Source: Planctomycetaceae bacterium
Lineage (GTDB): Bacteria > Planctomycetota > Planctomycetia > Planctomycetales > Planctomycetaceae
Assembly (NCBI GenBank): GCA_041398785.1
Contig: JAWKUA010000020.1
Location: forward strand, 93,310-157,309
Reading direction: 5' to 3'
Length of the DNA: 64,000 bases
A program made the position numbers and the translations under genes. Position 1 is the stretch's first letter. The number at the start of each line of letters is the position of its first letter. This document shows positions 1-9,808 of the stretch, in pieces. The notes beneath the pieces are model-generated. The model was not told the origin of the DNA. It saw only the letters and a program-made list of their open reading frames with translations, and searched no databases.

Positions 1-1
1 G

Positions 2-3000
2 GGTCTGTCCTTCCTGGGCGACCAGGATTTCTTCGGACTGGCATCGCTGAGAATCCTGACGGAGGACAACGGGCAGTTCTCCGGCACACCGATTTCGCCC
101 AACGAATCCGATGACGACACGGTGGCAATTAATGTCACTCCGGTAAACGACGATCCCACGTTTGATCCGCTGACGGATCCGTCGGCGGTCGACGAAGACG
201 CGGGACCGCAGTCAATCAGCAATTTCGTGACGAATATTGCACCGGGCCCCGCAAACGAGTCGGCACAGACCGTTTCGTTCAACGTCACCGTGATGTCCAC
301 CACCGGCAGCTTTTCCGTGGCGGAGTTCTTCACTGCAACAGGAGCCCCGGCGATTGATTCCGCCGGCACACTTACGTTCACGACAGCGCCGGATGTCAAT
401 GGCACGGCGATCATCAGCGTCGTCGCCGAAGACAGCGACGGAGGTCTCAGCGATCCTCCGCAGACCTTCACGCTGACTGTCAATCCTCTTAATGACGCAC
501 CGGAATTCACGCTGAATGATGCCGCGTTCACAGACCCGCCGACGGATTCGATGATCGATGGCGTGGAGGATTCCGGCACCGTTGTTGTCGATCTGGTCGA
601 CGCGTTCGCGGCGGGACCGGCAACCGCCATCGATGAAGTCGGCAATCAGTTGCTGACGTGGGTCACCGGAACGCCGACGTTCACCGGATCGTTGTCGTTC
701 AGCACGTTCAGCGTCGACGCAAACGGCAATCTGACCTACCAGCCGACGGCCGACACCTCCGGCACGGCGACATTTACTCTGGCGCTTCAAGACGACGGCG
801 CCACGGGTGCCGGCAACGTCAATATCAGTGCAGCGCGAACGATTACGATCAATGTAGTTGGCACGCCGGACCCGCCGGTACCAGCGACGCCCGACTATGT
901 GATCGACCGGGGCGACACGCTGTTGCTTGACGCTTCCGGAACTTTCGATCCGGACGTTGCCGACCCCGGAGATCTCCTGGCCTATCAATGGGATTTGAAT
1001 GGTGACGGCGACTTCACAGACGTCGCAGGCATCTCAACGACGTCTCCCACAATTTCCGTACCCTATAGCGTGCTAACGTCGCTGGGACTGACGGCGCCCA
1101 GCGTCAATCCGATCACTCTGCGAGTCACAGATTCGTTCGCCGGCACCTCGGTAGACGTCGGTGCCATGCTGACGATTCGAATCGTCGACTACGGTGACGC
1201 CCCGAACACATACGGTACGCTGAAATCCGCAGGCGGAGCCGCTCACACGATCGTCAGCGGCGTCTATCTGGGATCCGGCGTCGACGATGAGACGGACGGA
1301 ATTCCCGGAACTGCGGCAACGGGCGATGACCTGAACCAGGCCACCAACGACGAAGACGGTGTCGTCATCGATCCGCTGATCCAGCGCAGTGCGACTCTGG
1401 ATGTACCGTCGTTTGTCACGGTCACGGCTTCGGTGGCCGGAAAGGTGGACGTCTGGCTGGACCTGAACGGAAACGGCCAGTTCGATCACGCGACGGAGCA
1501 CGTTAATGGCGGTGCCAGTTTTGATGTCGTTCAGGGAACAAACCGGCTCGATTTCACGATCCCCGCCGGAGCATTCGGCAGCGGCTCTGTTCAGACGTCG
1601 TACCTGAGAGTTCGGTTCAGCACAGCAGGCGGTCTGCTGCCGACGGGTCGAGCGGACGATGGCGAAGTTGAAGACTATCAGGTCACGATCAATCCGCTGG
1701 TTGCCGCCGTGCAGCCTACGGTGATCCGGCCGGCCGGTCCGGAAACCAGCGATCTGACTCCTACAATCGCATGGAACGATCTGCCGGAGAATTACTTCTA
1801 TGACGTCGTCCTTCGAGACGCGGCAGGCACACCCATACAGCTTGCCACGCGAACGCAGGACACTTCGGTGGTCGTTCCTTCCAACCTTGCAAACGGTACT
1901 TACACAGTTGAAGTGACGCCGTACAACAAGGTGGACCAGCCAGGTCCGACGTCCGCACCTTATACGTTTGTTGTGAAGAAGCTGGTGGTTTCGTCGCCGA
2001 GCGGCGATATTGGCGACAACACACCAACGGTTGCATGGAATCAGATCCTCGGAACTCAGAACTATCAGTTGGTGATCAATTCGCTCAGCACAGGTGTCGA
2101 CTCGATCGTCAACGAATTGAGTCTTTCGGGCGGAGCGACAAGCTTTACCGTACCGACGGCCCTGGAACTGGGGCGCTACGAAGTTCTTGTCCGGGCGATC
2201 GATTCGGCCGGCGACCCGGGCGACTGGAGCGACCCGCTGGAGTTCACAGTTCGCACTGCTCCGGTCATTGTGAATCCGACGGGAGTGATCACCGGCAGCC
2301 TGCCACTGCTGCAATGGACGGCGGTTCCGGGGGCTCTGTCGTACAACATCGTGCTTGACAACCTGACCGACAATATCGCACCGGTATTGGTCCGCAACGG
2401 ACTGAGTACGACATCATTCCAGGTAACTCAAGCGCTGCCGATGGGCAGATATGCGTTCCGAGTCGAAGGGGTCAGCGCACCGGATGTCACAACCAGCATG
2501 CCAATCGTCGGATTCCAGTCTCCGGCAGGTGCCGTCTTTACACTGGCACCGGTACCGGTTGCTGAAACACCGATGGGGAATCTTGACGATTCGACACCCA
2601 CCATCTCGTGGCAGGCAATTCCGGGAGCGGATCAGTACGAAGTGACTGTCCGCCGCGACTTCGGAGACAACGCTGTGGTCGCGGGTCCCGCGATCGTCGA
2701 TGCGGCTCAATATACCGTGCCGACACCCTTGCCGCTGGGACGCTATGCCTACCAGATTCGTGCGATCAACCGGCAGGTAACCGGCGGATCAGGCGGCGAC
2801 GTGACGTCCGCGGCCAGCACTGCGGTAGTGTTCACAGTGACCACCGCACCGATCGTCACCATGCCGAATACGTCGATCTACGACACCACGCCGACGGTCA
2901 CGTGGACGGCACCGACGGGGTCAATTCGGCACGAAGTCTGGATCAACGACGAAGCGACGCACACGCGAGTGTTCTACGCTCCTGACACCGCCGGGACCAG

Positions 3001-4669
3001 TATCGACACGACCGCACTGCCGCCAGGAAACTACCGTGTCTGGGTACGTTCGTTCGCGGACGCCGCGCACACAATTGCGTCCGGATGGAGTACCGGCAAG
3101 CCGTTCCGAATCGGCACTCCGCCGCAGAATCTGCAACCCGGTGGTCGCACTACGGATTCCACCCCGACTCTGACGTGGGAAGGTTCACTCGGCGGCGAAA
3201 ACTACGAAGTGTGGCTCAGCAGCACCACCAGCAGCGGACGCATCCTGCTGGTCACAGAACTGGACAGCGCGGCCTACACGGTCCCGGACGCCTTGCCGGT
3301 CGGTAAGTATAGATTCTGGGTTCGTGCGACTTCCGGCTTCGGGGAAAAGAGCGCCTGGAGTCAGGCTCACGACTTCGAAGTTGTTACGGCTCCAGCCTTC
3401 CAGAGCTTCGGACCGACAACGTTCGACACAACTCCCACGTTCAACTGGAATAGTGTCACACGAACGCTCAGTGGTGTCACAACGACGGCCCAGCGCTACG
3501 AAGTCTGGCTGGACAATGTAACCAGCGGTCAGGTGAATGTTCTTCGAAACGTCCCGACCTCGCCGCCGACCTCCACCAGCTATACGGTCGAAACTCCGCT
3601 GGCTCCGGGTTCGTACGTGATGTGGGTACGGGCCTTCGTGGCAGGAACCAACACACAGGCCGGTACTACGGTTACTGCCTGGAGCGCGCCATACCGGTTT
3701 GACGTCGGTGGCAGGCCGGTCGTTGATCCGGTGGCATCGACGTCGAATCCGCGGCCCGATTTCACCTGGCAGCCTGTCGGAGGAGCGGCCTCTTACGAAG
3801 TCTTCGTAGCCCTGACCGCAACTCCGACGACGGCGGTCGTCCGGGAAGCGGAACTGACGACCACGTCGTTTACGCCGACCTCCGATCTGCCGGTTGGTGA
3901 GTACTCCGTTTGGGTGCGAGCGACCAGCGATGGCGGCGTTACGAGCGCGTGGAGTCGGGCGCAGACATTTGAGATTATTGCGCTGACTGCGCCGACCGTG
4001 ACACCGATCGGCACAACCTCAGATCGCACTCCGACATTTACTTGGAGCGAAGTGCCGGGCGCTCATCGGTATGAGATCTTCATCGCCCGTGCCGCCACAC
4101 CAACCGTCCCGCTGATTCAGCAGGGTAATCTGATTCCCACCAGCTTTACTCCGGTGACAAATCTGGCCCCGGGCGCCTATCGCGTCTGGGTCAGAGCGAT
4201 AAGTGCATCCGGAGTACAGGGACCATGGAGCGCTTTTGAAGAGTTCACTGTCGTGTCCAGCGACATCACCGGGGACGACAGCGAACTGCCGCAGCTTGTG
4301 GCATTCGCGCTGACCGGACCGACAGTTGCCGCGGAACCGACGATGGACGCTGCCATCAGCATGTTGCCGGCCAGGATCGCGGCGCCTGAACAGGCACCGG
4401 TTGAATCCACCGCGTTTGCCGAACCGTCCGAGACATCGAAATCTCAGTTCCGTGACATGGCCGAAGAAGCGGCGCCGGTCAGGGATGTGCGGGAAGAAGC
4501 TGTGGAAATCACCGATGCACTGATGTCCGAATGGGATCGTGAGATCTGGGCGGCAGAAGCAGAAATGTCCGCACTGGACGACACATCCGCGGCCGAGGCG
4601 TCGACGGGCCTGGTTGCCGCGGCGCTGCTGACAAATCGCCGGTCTTTCAGACGGCGACGAACCTCGTAG
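2..4669 (+). CDS. Giant secreted surface protein, 5'-truncated (cadherin-like, GEVED and nine Fn3-like repeats)
   Basis: The frame is open from the window edge, so the true start lies upstream; a GTG at 122 is only the first start-like codon. Cadherin-like modules come first, with the linkers INVTPVNDDP and LTVNPLNDAP. A GEVED domain follows at about 1186-1690, opening with VDYGDAPNTYG and closing with DDGEVEDYQV. Then come nine tandem beta-sandwich repeats of about 90-95 residues (about 1710-4255). Each carries TPTxxW, a YEVWL-like strand and a YRVWVRA-like strand, as in fibronectin III or Ig-like modules. The last 130 residues are acidic and Ala/Glu-rich, ending in a basic RSFRRRRTS tail. 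This architecture is typical of very large planctomycete cell-surface or adhesion proteins. Ligand and partner are unknown. The surface role is inferred from domains; no signal peptide is visible because the N-terminus is missing. Confidence 0.8.
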   Translation, partial: GLSFLGDQDFFGLASLRILTEDNGQFSGTPISPNESDDDTVAINVTPVNDDPTFDPLTDPSAVDEDAGPQSISNFVTNIAPGPANESAQTVSFNVTVMSTTGSFSVAEFFTATGAPAIDSAGTLTFTTAPDVNGTAIISVVAEDSDGGLSDPPQTFTLTVNPLNDAPEFTLNDAAFTDPPTDSMIDGVEDSGTVVVDLVDAFAAGPATAIDEVGNQLLTWVTGTPTFTGSLSFSTFSVDANGNLTYQPTADTSGTATFTLALQDDGATGAGNVNISAARTITINVVGTPDPPVPATPDYVIDRGDTLLLDASGTFDPDVADPGDLLAYQWDLNGDGDFTDVAGISTTSPTISVPYSVLTSLGLTAPSVNPITLRVTDSFAGTSVDVGAMLTIRIVDYGDAPNTYGTLKSAGGAAHTIVSGVYLGSGVDDETDGIPGTAATGDDLNQATNDEDGVVIDPLIQRSATLDVPSFVTVTASVAGKVDVWLDLNGNGQFDHATEHVNGGASFDVVQGTNRLDFTIPAGAFGSGSVQTSYLRVRFSTAGGLLPTGRADDGEVEDYQVTINPLVAAVQPTVIRPAGPETSDLTPTIAWNDLPENYFYDVVLRDAAGTPIQLATRTQDTSVVVPSNLANGTYTVEVTPYNKVDQPGPTSAPYTFVVKKLVVSSPSGDIGDNTPTVAWNQILGTQNYQLVINSLSTGVDSIVNELSLSGGATSFTVPTALELGRYEVLVRAIDSAGDPGDWSDPLEFTVRTAPVIVNPTGVITGSLPLLQWTAVPGALSYNIVLDNLTDNIAPVLVRNGLSTTSFQVTQALPMGRYAFRVEGVSAPDVTTSMPIVGFQSPAGAVFTLAPVPVAETPMGNLDDSTPTISWQAIPGADQYEVTVRRDFGDNAVVAGPAIVDAAQYTVPTPLPLGRYAYQIRAINRQVTGGSGGDVTSAASTAVVFTVTTAPIVTMPNTSIYDTTPTVTWTAPTGSIRHEVWINDEATHTRVFYAPDTAGTSIDTTALPPGNYRVWVRSFADAAHTIASGWSTGKPFRIGTPPQNLQPGGRTTDSTPTLTWEGSLGGENYEVWLSSTTSSGRILLVTELDSAAYTVPDALPVGKYRFWVRATSGFGEKSAWSQAHDFEVVTAPAFQSFGPTTFDTTPTFNWNSVTRTLSGVTTTAQRYEVWLDNVTSGQVNVLRNVPTSPPTSTSYTVETPLAPGSYVMWVRAFVAGTNTQAGTTVTAWSAPYRFDVGGRPVVDPVASTSNPRPDFTWQPVGGAASYEVFVALTATPTTAVVREAELTTTSFTPTSDLPVGEYSVWVRATSDGGVTSAWSRAQTFEIIALTAPTVTPIGTTSDRTPTFTWSEVPGAHRYEIFIARAATPTVPLIQQGNLIPTSFTPVTNLAPGAYRVWVRAISASGVQGPWSAFEEFTVVSSDITGDDSELPQLVAFALTGPTVAAEPTMDAAISMLPARIAAPEQAPVESTAFAEPSETSKSQFRDMAEEAAPVRDVREEAVEITDALMSEWDREIWAAEAEMSALDDTSAAEASTGLVAAALLTNRRSFRRRRTS

Positions 4670-4688
4670 AACCCCTGTTCGCAGAAAT

Positions 4689-4722
4689 GTGGCACAACCT
4701 GTGAGCTCGCAGGTTGTGCCAC
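4689..4722. terminator. Perfect 13-bp stem hairpin between convergent genes
   Basis: GTGGCACAACCTG (4689-4701) is followed by an 8-nt loop holding GAGCTC and then the exact reverse complement (4710-4722). It lies 20 bp after the giant surface-protein gene and before the stop of the convergent ABC gene. It could serve as a bidirectional terminator; there is no clear U-tract, so factor-independent termination is not certain. Confidence 0.6.
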
Positions 4723-4770
4723 GCAGCGCATTTGTTTCGCCGCTGAAACGGATGCTGCGGCATTGGCCCG

Positions 4771-6579
4771 CTACTTCTGCGAAAAGCGGCGGTACAGGGC
4801 CGCGTAGGTGCCGTTGGCAGCCAGCAGATCCGCATGGCGGCCGGATTCGACAATGCGGCCGTCTTCCAGAACAAGCACCTGGTCGGCATTGACGATCGTG
4901 CTCAGGCGGTGCGCGACGACAAACGATGTTCGGCCTCGCAGCAGCCGGCTGATCGCTGTCTGCAGATGTGCTTCGGTGGCACTGTCGATGCTGCTGGTGG
5001 CCTCGTCCAGAATCAGGATGGATGGATCGGCAATCATCGCCCTGGCGAAGCAGACCAGTTGCCTCTGTCCGGACGAAAGTGCCAGCCCGCCTTCGCCAAC
5101 CTGAGTACTCAGACCTGCCGGCAGCGTCGACTGCAGGTCAGTGCAATCCAGTTCCTGCAGAACCGCCAGAATTTCGTCGTCGGTCGCTTCGGGCCTGCCC
5201 ATCCGAATGTTGTCAGCGACCGAACCGTGAAACAGAAAATTCTGCTGCAGAACTATTCCCATTCGCCGGTGCAGGGAATCTCCGGAAACGGTTCGCAGGT
5301 TCTGGCCGTCGAGCAACACCGTTCCGGTTGTCGGCAGATAGAACCGCGACACCAGATTAATGATGGAACTCTTGCCGCTGCCCGTCGCCCCCACCAGGGC
5401 AATGGTCTGCCCTGGTTCCGCGACGAATGACACGTGGTGCAACACGGGACGGTTTGGTTCGTAGCCGAAAGTGACATCGCGGAACTCCACGCGGCCGGCG
5501 ATCTGCCGAAGTTCGGTTGCGTCCGCAACATCGGTCCATTCGGGCTGGGAATCCAGCAACTGAAACAGCCGTTCGGCGCCCGCCATCGCGGTCATCGCCT
5601 GGTTGTACTGGCCGCCGAGCACGGAGATGGGCGAAAAGAAGAGGTTCGCCATGAAGAAGAAGCCGACCAGATCTCCGATATCTGTCGTACTGTCGGCGGC
5701 CAGAACACGATGGCCGCCCACCAGCAGCAGGATCGCAATGAACACCTGACTGTTCATTTCCAGCAGTGGCAGAAAACGCCCGTGAGTCAGCAGGACCTTC
5801 GTGTTGTAACGGGAGTGATCCTCGGACAGCGCATGGAAAACGCGGGCATTTTCCTGTTCGCGCACGAATCCCTGAGTCACGCGAATTCCGGCGACGGACT
5901 CAACCAGCGTCGCCGTGACCCGGCTGAACGATTCCCGCATGTTTCGCAGCGCCCTGCTGAGCCTCCGGTGAAACCGTCGATTCAGGTACCAGATGACGGG
6001 AGCCAGGCCAAGTACGATCAGAAACAGGCCGGCGTCGTAGTACAGCATGGCCGCCGCGGCAATCACCATCTGGCCAACCTGCACCAGGGACACGTACAGG
6101 ACTTCCTGGACGCCAATGCGAATGTCTTCCATGTCCGACGTCATCCGACTGATAACGCGGCCAATCCTGTGCGTATGGAACCATCGCATGGGCATTTGCT
6201 GGATGTGCCGGAACAGAATGTTCCGCAGGTCACAGACCACGGATTCTCCCAGTTCCAGAGCCAGTCGCTGGCGGAAATGCATCACGACCTGCGTCAGCAG
6301 TGCCAGCACCGCGAAGGCCGCCGCGCCGACGCGCACCTGATCGATGTTTCCTTCAGCCACCGGTCCCCGGATGACGGCAGCCACCAGCCACGTCAGAGCG
6401 GGCAACTGCAGTGCGCGCAGGACGACTGCGACCATCAGCCAGAACCTCTGCCGGCGATACGCGCGGGTATACGACATTAGTCGCGCGATGAGGCGAAACT
6501 GAAGCGGACGCTGGCGGGGTTCGCTTTCGCGTTCGATGTAACGCGTGAGCGAACTCTGAGGATTGGCGACCTGGACCAT
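4771..6579 (-). CDS. ABC exporter subunit, fused permease-ATPase, catalytically intact
   Basis: 602 residues with an N-terminal six-helix type I exporter membrane domain (about 40-330) and a C-terminal nucleotide-binding domain. Visible motifs are Walker A GATGSGKSS (about 396-404), signature LSSGQRQ (about 499), Walker B LILDEATSS with the catalytic Glu (about 520) and an H-loop AHRLS (about 553). ATG start with a TGAGG ribosome-binding sequence. It lies 12 bp after the neighbouring ABC gene (6592-8511), so the two are co-transcribed and probably form a heterodimer. This subunit keeps the catalytic Glu and His, while its own signature is slightly off consensus (LSSGQ), the mirror image of its partner. 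Substrate is unknown; lipid, peptide and drug export are all possible for the family. Confidence 0.9.
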   Translation of the reverse strand: MVQVANPQSSLTRYIERESEPRQRPLQFRLIARLMSYTRAYRRQRFWLMVAVVLRALQLPALTWLVAAVIRGPVAEGNIDQVRVGAAAFAVLALLTQVVMHFRQRLALELGESVVCDLRNILFRHIQQMPMRWFHTHRIGRVISRMTSDMEDIRIGVQEVLYVSLVQVGQMVIAAAAMLYYDAGLFLIVLGLAPVIWYLNRRFHRRLSRALRNMRESFSRVTATLVESVAGIRVTQGFVREQENARVFHALSEDHSRYNTKVLLTHGRFLPLLEMNSQVFIAILLLVGGHRVLAADSTTDIGDLVGFFFMANLFFSPISVLGGQYNQAMTAMAGAERLFQLLDSQPEWTDVADATELRQIAGRVEFRDVTFGYEPNRPVLHHVSFVAEPGQTIALVGATGSGKSSIINLVSRFYLPTTGTVLLDGQNLRTVSGDSLHRRMGIVLQQNFLFHGSVADNIRMGRPEATDDEILAVLQELDCTDLQSTLPAGLSTQVGEGGLALSSGQRQLVCFARAMIADPSILILDEATSSIDSATEAHLQTAISRLLRGRTSFVVAHRLSTIVNADQVLVLEDGRIVESGRHADLLAANGTYAALYRRFSQK

Positions 6580-6591
6580 GGCTGCGTAACC

Positions 6592-8511
6592 TCAGGCGGT
6601 TTCCTGAAATCCGAATGCGGCGTCGGCAAACTGCAGCTCATTCAGACCACGGTAGTATTCGCAGTTTGCCTTCAGATCGCGGTGGCGACCGACGGCATCG
6701 ATGCGCCCGTCGCGGATAACGACGATCCGGTCCGCCTCCCGCAGCGTGCAGATGCGGTTGGAAACGAGAATCGTTGTCCGCCCCTGCCGCGCGGAAACGA
6801 CTGCGTCGCGAATCTCGTGCTCGGTTTCGGCGTCGACGGCAGCGGTGGCGTCGTCCAGCAGCAGGATTGGGGGACTCTTCAGCAGCGCCCTGGCCAGAGT
6901 CAGCCGCTGTCGCTGCCCGCCGGAAAGATTGGCTCCATGTTCGCCGACCATGGCTTCAAAACCCTGCGGCAATTCGTCAATGAAGTCAATGGCGGATGCC
7001 GCCGCGGCTGCCTGGCGAATCTGTTCGTCACCGGCATCGGGACGTCCAAACGCGATATTCGCGGCCACCGTGTTGCTGAACAGAAAACTATCCTGAAACA
7101 CGATCCCGATATTCTGACGCAGGTCACTCAGGTCAAGGTCACGCAGGTCGTGGCCGTCCAGTCGGATACTGCCGTCGTCGACGTCGTAAAACCGCATCAG
7201 CAGACTCAGCAGCGTCGATTTGCCGCTGCCGACCGGACCGGTGATCCCGAGAAATTCACCCGGACTGACGCGAAGACTGATGTCGTGCAGGACGGGCCGA
7301 TCACGGTCGAATCCAAAGGTGACATGGCTGAACTCAATCCTTCCTTCCGCGCGGCGAATGTGCTGTGCTGCGGGCGGCGACACAATCCGCAGCGGTTCGT
7401 CGAGCACTTCAAACACACGGTCAGCGCTGACCAGTCCCGACTGAATCGAATTCGCGATGTTCGTGATCTGTCCCACCTGATTGGCGAACTCGCTCAGAAG
7501 GTTTGCAAAGACAAACAGCCCGGCTCCCAGAGCCAGTTCGCCGCGGATGACCAGCACACTTCCGTAACCGATCAGAACCAGCATGTTGACCTGTGTCACC
7601 AGTCCCATCACCGGCTGGAACGTTGAGACTTTCATGAAGATCGTGCGTTTCAGATCGCGAATATCCTGATTCGCTTTTCGAAATTTTTCCGCCTGTTCGG
7701 CTTCGCGGGCAAACCCCTTGATGACGTGAATTCCCTGCAGGTTTTCGACCAGCGACCGAATCATCACGTCGCCAAGGTCACTGGCCTGCCGATAAACGGG
7801 CTGCACGACACGCGAAAACACAACGGCCCCGATCCACAACACCGGAGTGCTCGCAAGGCAGCACAGCGTGAGCGTGACGTGCGTTCGCAGCATATACACC
7901 AGATAGACAGCCAGTGTCAGCAGCACCATGATGACCCTGACGACAACGCCATCGATGAATCCCCGCACGGCCGATGCGTCACCGGCGGCACGATTGATGA
8001 TTGAACTGCTTTCGCCGGCGTCGTAGAAGTGAAAGCTGAGCTGCTGCAGCTTTCGGTAGACATCGGTTCGCGTTCGAATCAGCACCTGCTGTGAAAGCGC
8101 CGCGGCCGCGATTGCCGACGCGTATTTCAGCGCCGCGGTAACGGCCGCGACCAGCAGAATGCAGCCGGACAGCGCTGTAATGACAAACTGCGGAGACCAG
8201 TGTTCCGGCGGAGAAAGTCCGGCGGGCCAGCGGGGAGCAACGGCGTCCGACGACAGAACCCAACGCAGATAGTCGATGCCCAGACCGGTCATTCCCAGTG
8301 TTGCCATCGACAGCGCAACCAGCAGGGACTGCAACAGCAGCACCTGGAAGATGCCCCATTTGTATTCAGCGGCCAGTCCCAGCAGACGCAGCAACAGCAA
8401 AGCGTTGGAAGGTCGCTTTCTGACCGCCGTCCGATGCGAAGTCTCCTGAGCGGGTGATGCCGGAGACGACCGATTATCCGAATGATTTCCTGCTCGCATC
8501 AACATACTCAT
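6592..8511 (-). CDS. ABC exporter subunit, fused permease-ATPase, degenerate catalytic site
   Basis: About 639 residues from the ATG at 8511; a TTG at 8526 would add five. A type I exporter membrane domain precedes a nucleotide-binding domain with Walker A GPVGSGKST (about 424), signature LSGGQRQ (about 528) and Walker B LLLDDATAA (about 547). Two catalytic positions are altered: the glutamate after Walker B is Asp, and the H-loop His is Asn (VSNRICT, about residue 585). Known heterodimeric exporters such as BmrCD and TM287/288 have exactly one such degenerate site. It is the first gene of the two-gene minus-strand unit with 4771-6579. Substrate unknown. Confidence 0.9.
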   Translation of the reverse strand: MSMLMRAGNHSDNRSSPASPAQETSHRTAVRKRPSNALLLLRLLGLAAEYKWGIFQVLLLQSLLVALSMATLGMTGLGIDYLRWVLSSDAVAPRWPAGLSPPEHWSPQFVITALSGCILLVAAVTAALKYASAIAAAALSQQVLIRTRTDVYRKLQQLSFHFYDAGESSSIINRAAGDASAVRGFIDGVVVRVIMVLLTLAVYLVYMLRTHVTLTLCCLASTPVLWIGAVVFSRVVQPVYRQASDLGDVMIRSLVENLQGIHVIKGFAREAEQAEKFRKANQDIRDLKRTIFMKVSTFQPVMGLVTQVNMLVLIGYGSVLVIRGELALGAGLFVFANLLSEFANQVGQITNIANSIQSGLVSADRVFEVLDEPLRIVSPPAAQHIRRAEGRIEFSHVTFGFDRDRPVLHDISLRVSPGEFLGITGPVGSGKSTLLSLLMRFYDVDDGSIRLDGHDLRDLDLSDLRQNIGIVFQDSFLFSNTVAANIAFGRPDAGDEQIRQAAAAASAIDFIDELPQGFEAMVGEHGANLSGGQRQRLTLARALLKSPPILLLDDATAAVDAETEHEIRDAVVSARQGRTTILVSNRICTLREADRIVVIRDGRIDAVGRHRDLKANCEYYRGLNELQFADAAFGFQETA

Positions 8512-8803
8512 CGGTGGCAGCGTCAATGGCGCGAAGCATAGGCGACGGGACGAAGGCGGCGAATGCCGGATTTCGGAAATCAGGGCGGTGGCGCGAGATC
8601 GGAACGGAATTCGTCCGAACGGGAATCAGCGGTCCGCAGTGGCCGTCCGGTTTGTTGCATTCCCACGGATTCCGCAAAATGGTGCCCCTCGGCAAAACGG
8701 ACGCGTGTGCTGATCCCGTTCTGCGTCCGTGACCGTATCGCCGCCCCGGTTATTCTTCGCCGGTGACACGGCATCAACCGGAATTTCAGGACGATTGGCA
8801 CCC

Positions 8804-9673
8804 ATGCAGGTCACCATCACAGCCGTTGGCCCCGACAACACAGGTCTGGCCGACCCCATCATTCACTACGTCACGGGCGCCGGGGCGAACATCCACGAAA
8901 TCCAGATGTATGACCGGGATTCGGAACATTTGTTCGCGATGCTGATGCGAATTGACTGGCCCGATGCGCCGGTCGACGTCGCAACTCTTCGGCGACACCT
9001 CACGGAAATCGGCGACCGGAAGGGCCTGAAAGTGCGAGTCTGGTCGCGGGACGAGCACCCGCGACTTCCGCGACTGGCGATCTGTTCGACCTACCGCACC
9101 GAACCGCCGCTGGCGATTCTGAGAGCGATCCGCGACGGTCGACTCAGAGCCGAACCCACGGTCATGCTGGGAAACCGCAATGCCTGCCGCAGTGTGGCCG
9201 AACAATTCAACATCCCCTGGACAAACATCGGTGACGCTTCCGGCAACCCCGACTACTCGATCGTCGAACGACTGATCGACGAACACGAAATCGACTACGT
9301 GGTTCTGGCGCGGTACATGCGCGTGCTGCCTGCCGAACTCTGCTGGAAGTTCGCGGGCGGTCGGATCATCAATCTTCATCATGGACTGCTGCCGCCGTTT
9401 CCCGGATTCCGTCCGTATGAAGACGCGTTTCAGCACCACATGCTGTGCTACGGTGCCACGGTTCATTTTATCGTCCCGGAACTCGACGCCGGCAACCAGA
9501 TCATCCACCAGAGTTCCTTCAACGTGAGACCGGGGACGCCGCTGGAGGACATCAAGCGGCAGGGCGAAAGCGATCACGAACCGAATTGCCTTGTGGAAGG
9601 CGTCCGCCGAGTCATTGATCGCGAAGTCGAACTTCACTTTCACCGCATCGTGCGCGCCGTCAGGTCCGCGTGA
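8804..9673 (+). CDS. purU: Formyltetrahydrofolate deformylase
   Basis: 289 residues starting at the ATG at 8804, where the ACT domain begins (MQVTITAVGPDNTGLAD). An in-frame start at 8729 would only add a non-conserved stretch. PurU hydrolyses 10-formyl-THF to formate and THF, supplying formate for PurT and balancing one-carbon pools. The C-terminal half has the formyltransferase fold with the catalytic region NLHHGLLPPFPG (about 190-201) and the metal-free catalytic ELDAG (about 226-230). Length matches the family. The ACT domain normally senses Gly/Met. It stands alone between the divergent ABC genes and nth; no other purine gene is nearby. Confidence 0.92.
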   Translation: MQVTITAVGPDNTGLADPIIHYVTGAGANIHEIQMYDRDSEHLFAMLMRIDWPDAPVDVATLRRHLTEIGDRKGLKVRVWSRDEHPRLPRLAICSTYRTEPPLAILRAIRDGRLRAEPTVMLGNRNACRSVAEQFNIPWTNIGDASGNPDYSIVERLIDEHEIDYVVLARYMRVLPAELCWKFAGGRIINLHHGLLPPFPGFRPYEDAFQHHMLCYGATVHFIVPELDAGNQIIHQSSFNVRPGTPLEDIKRQGESDHEPNCLVEGVRRVIDREVELHFHRIVRAVRSA

Positions 9674-9808
9674 GATCAACAACCGCGTTACGCTCCGCGG
9701 CGCCACTTTGAATCAAGGACTTTTCCCGGTGCCGGATTTCCGGAAACCGGGCGTCGCAACACCTGGCAGAACGTTCCGCCGCCAACTCCGATCGAAGGAT
9801 CTGTTTGA

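Noticed and set aside
5434..6480. Long plus-strand open frame (348 codons) opposite the ABC exporter gene
   Set aside because: It is antisense to clear ABC motifs, is Gln/His/Arg-rich with no recognisable domain, and is expected by chance in GC-rich coding DNA.
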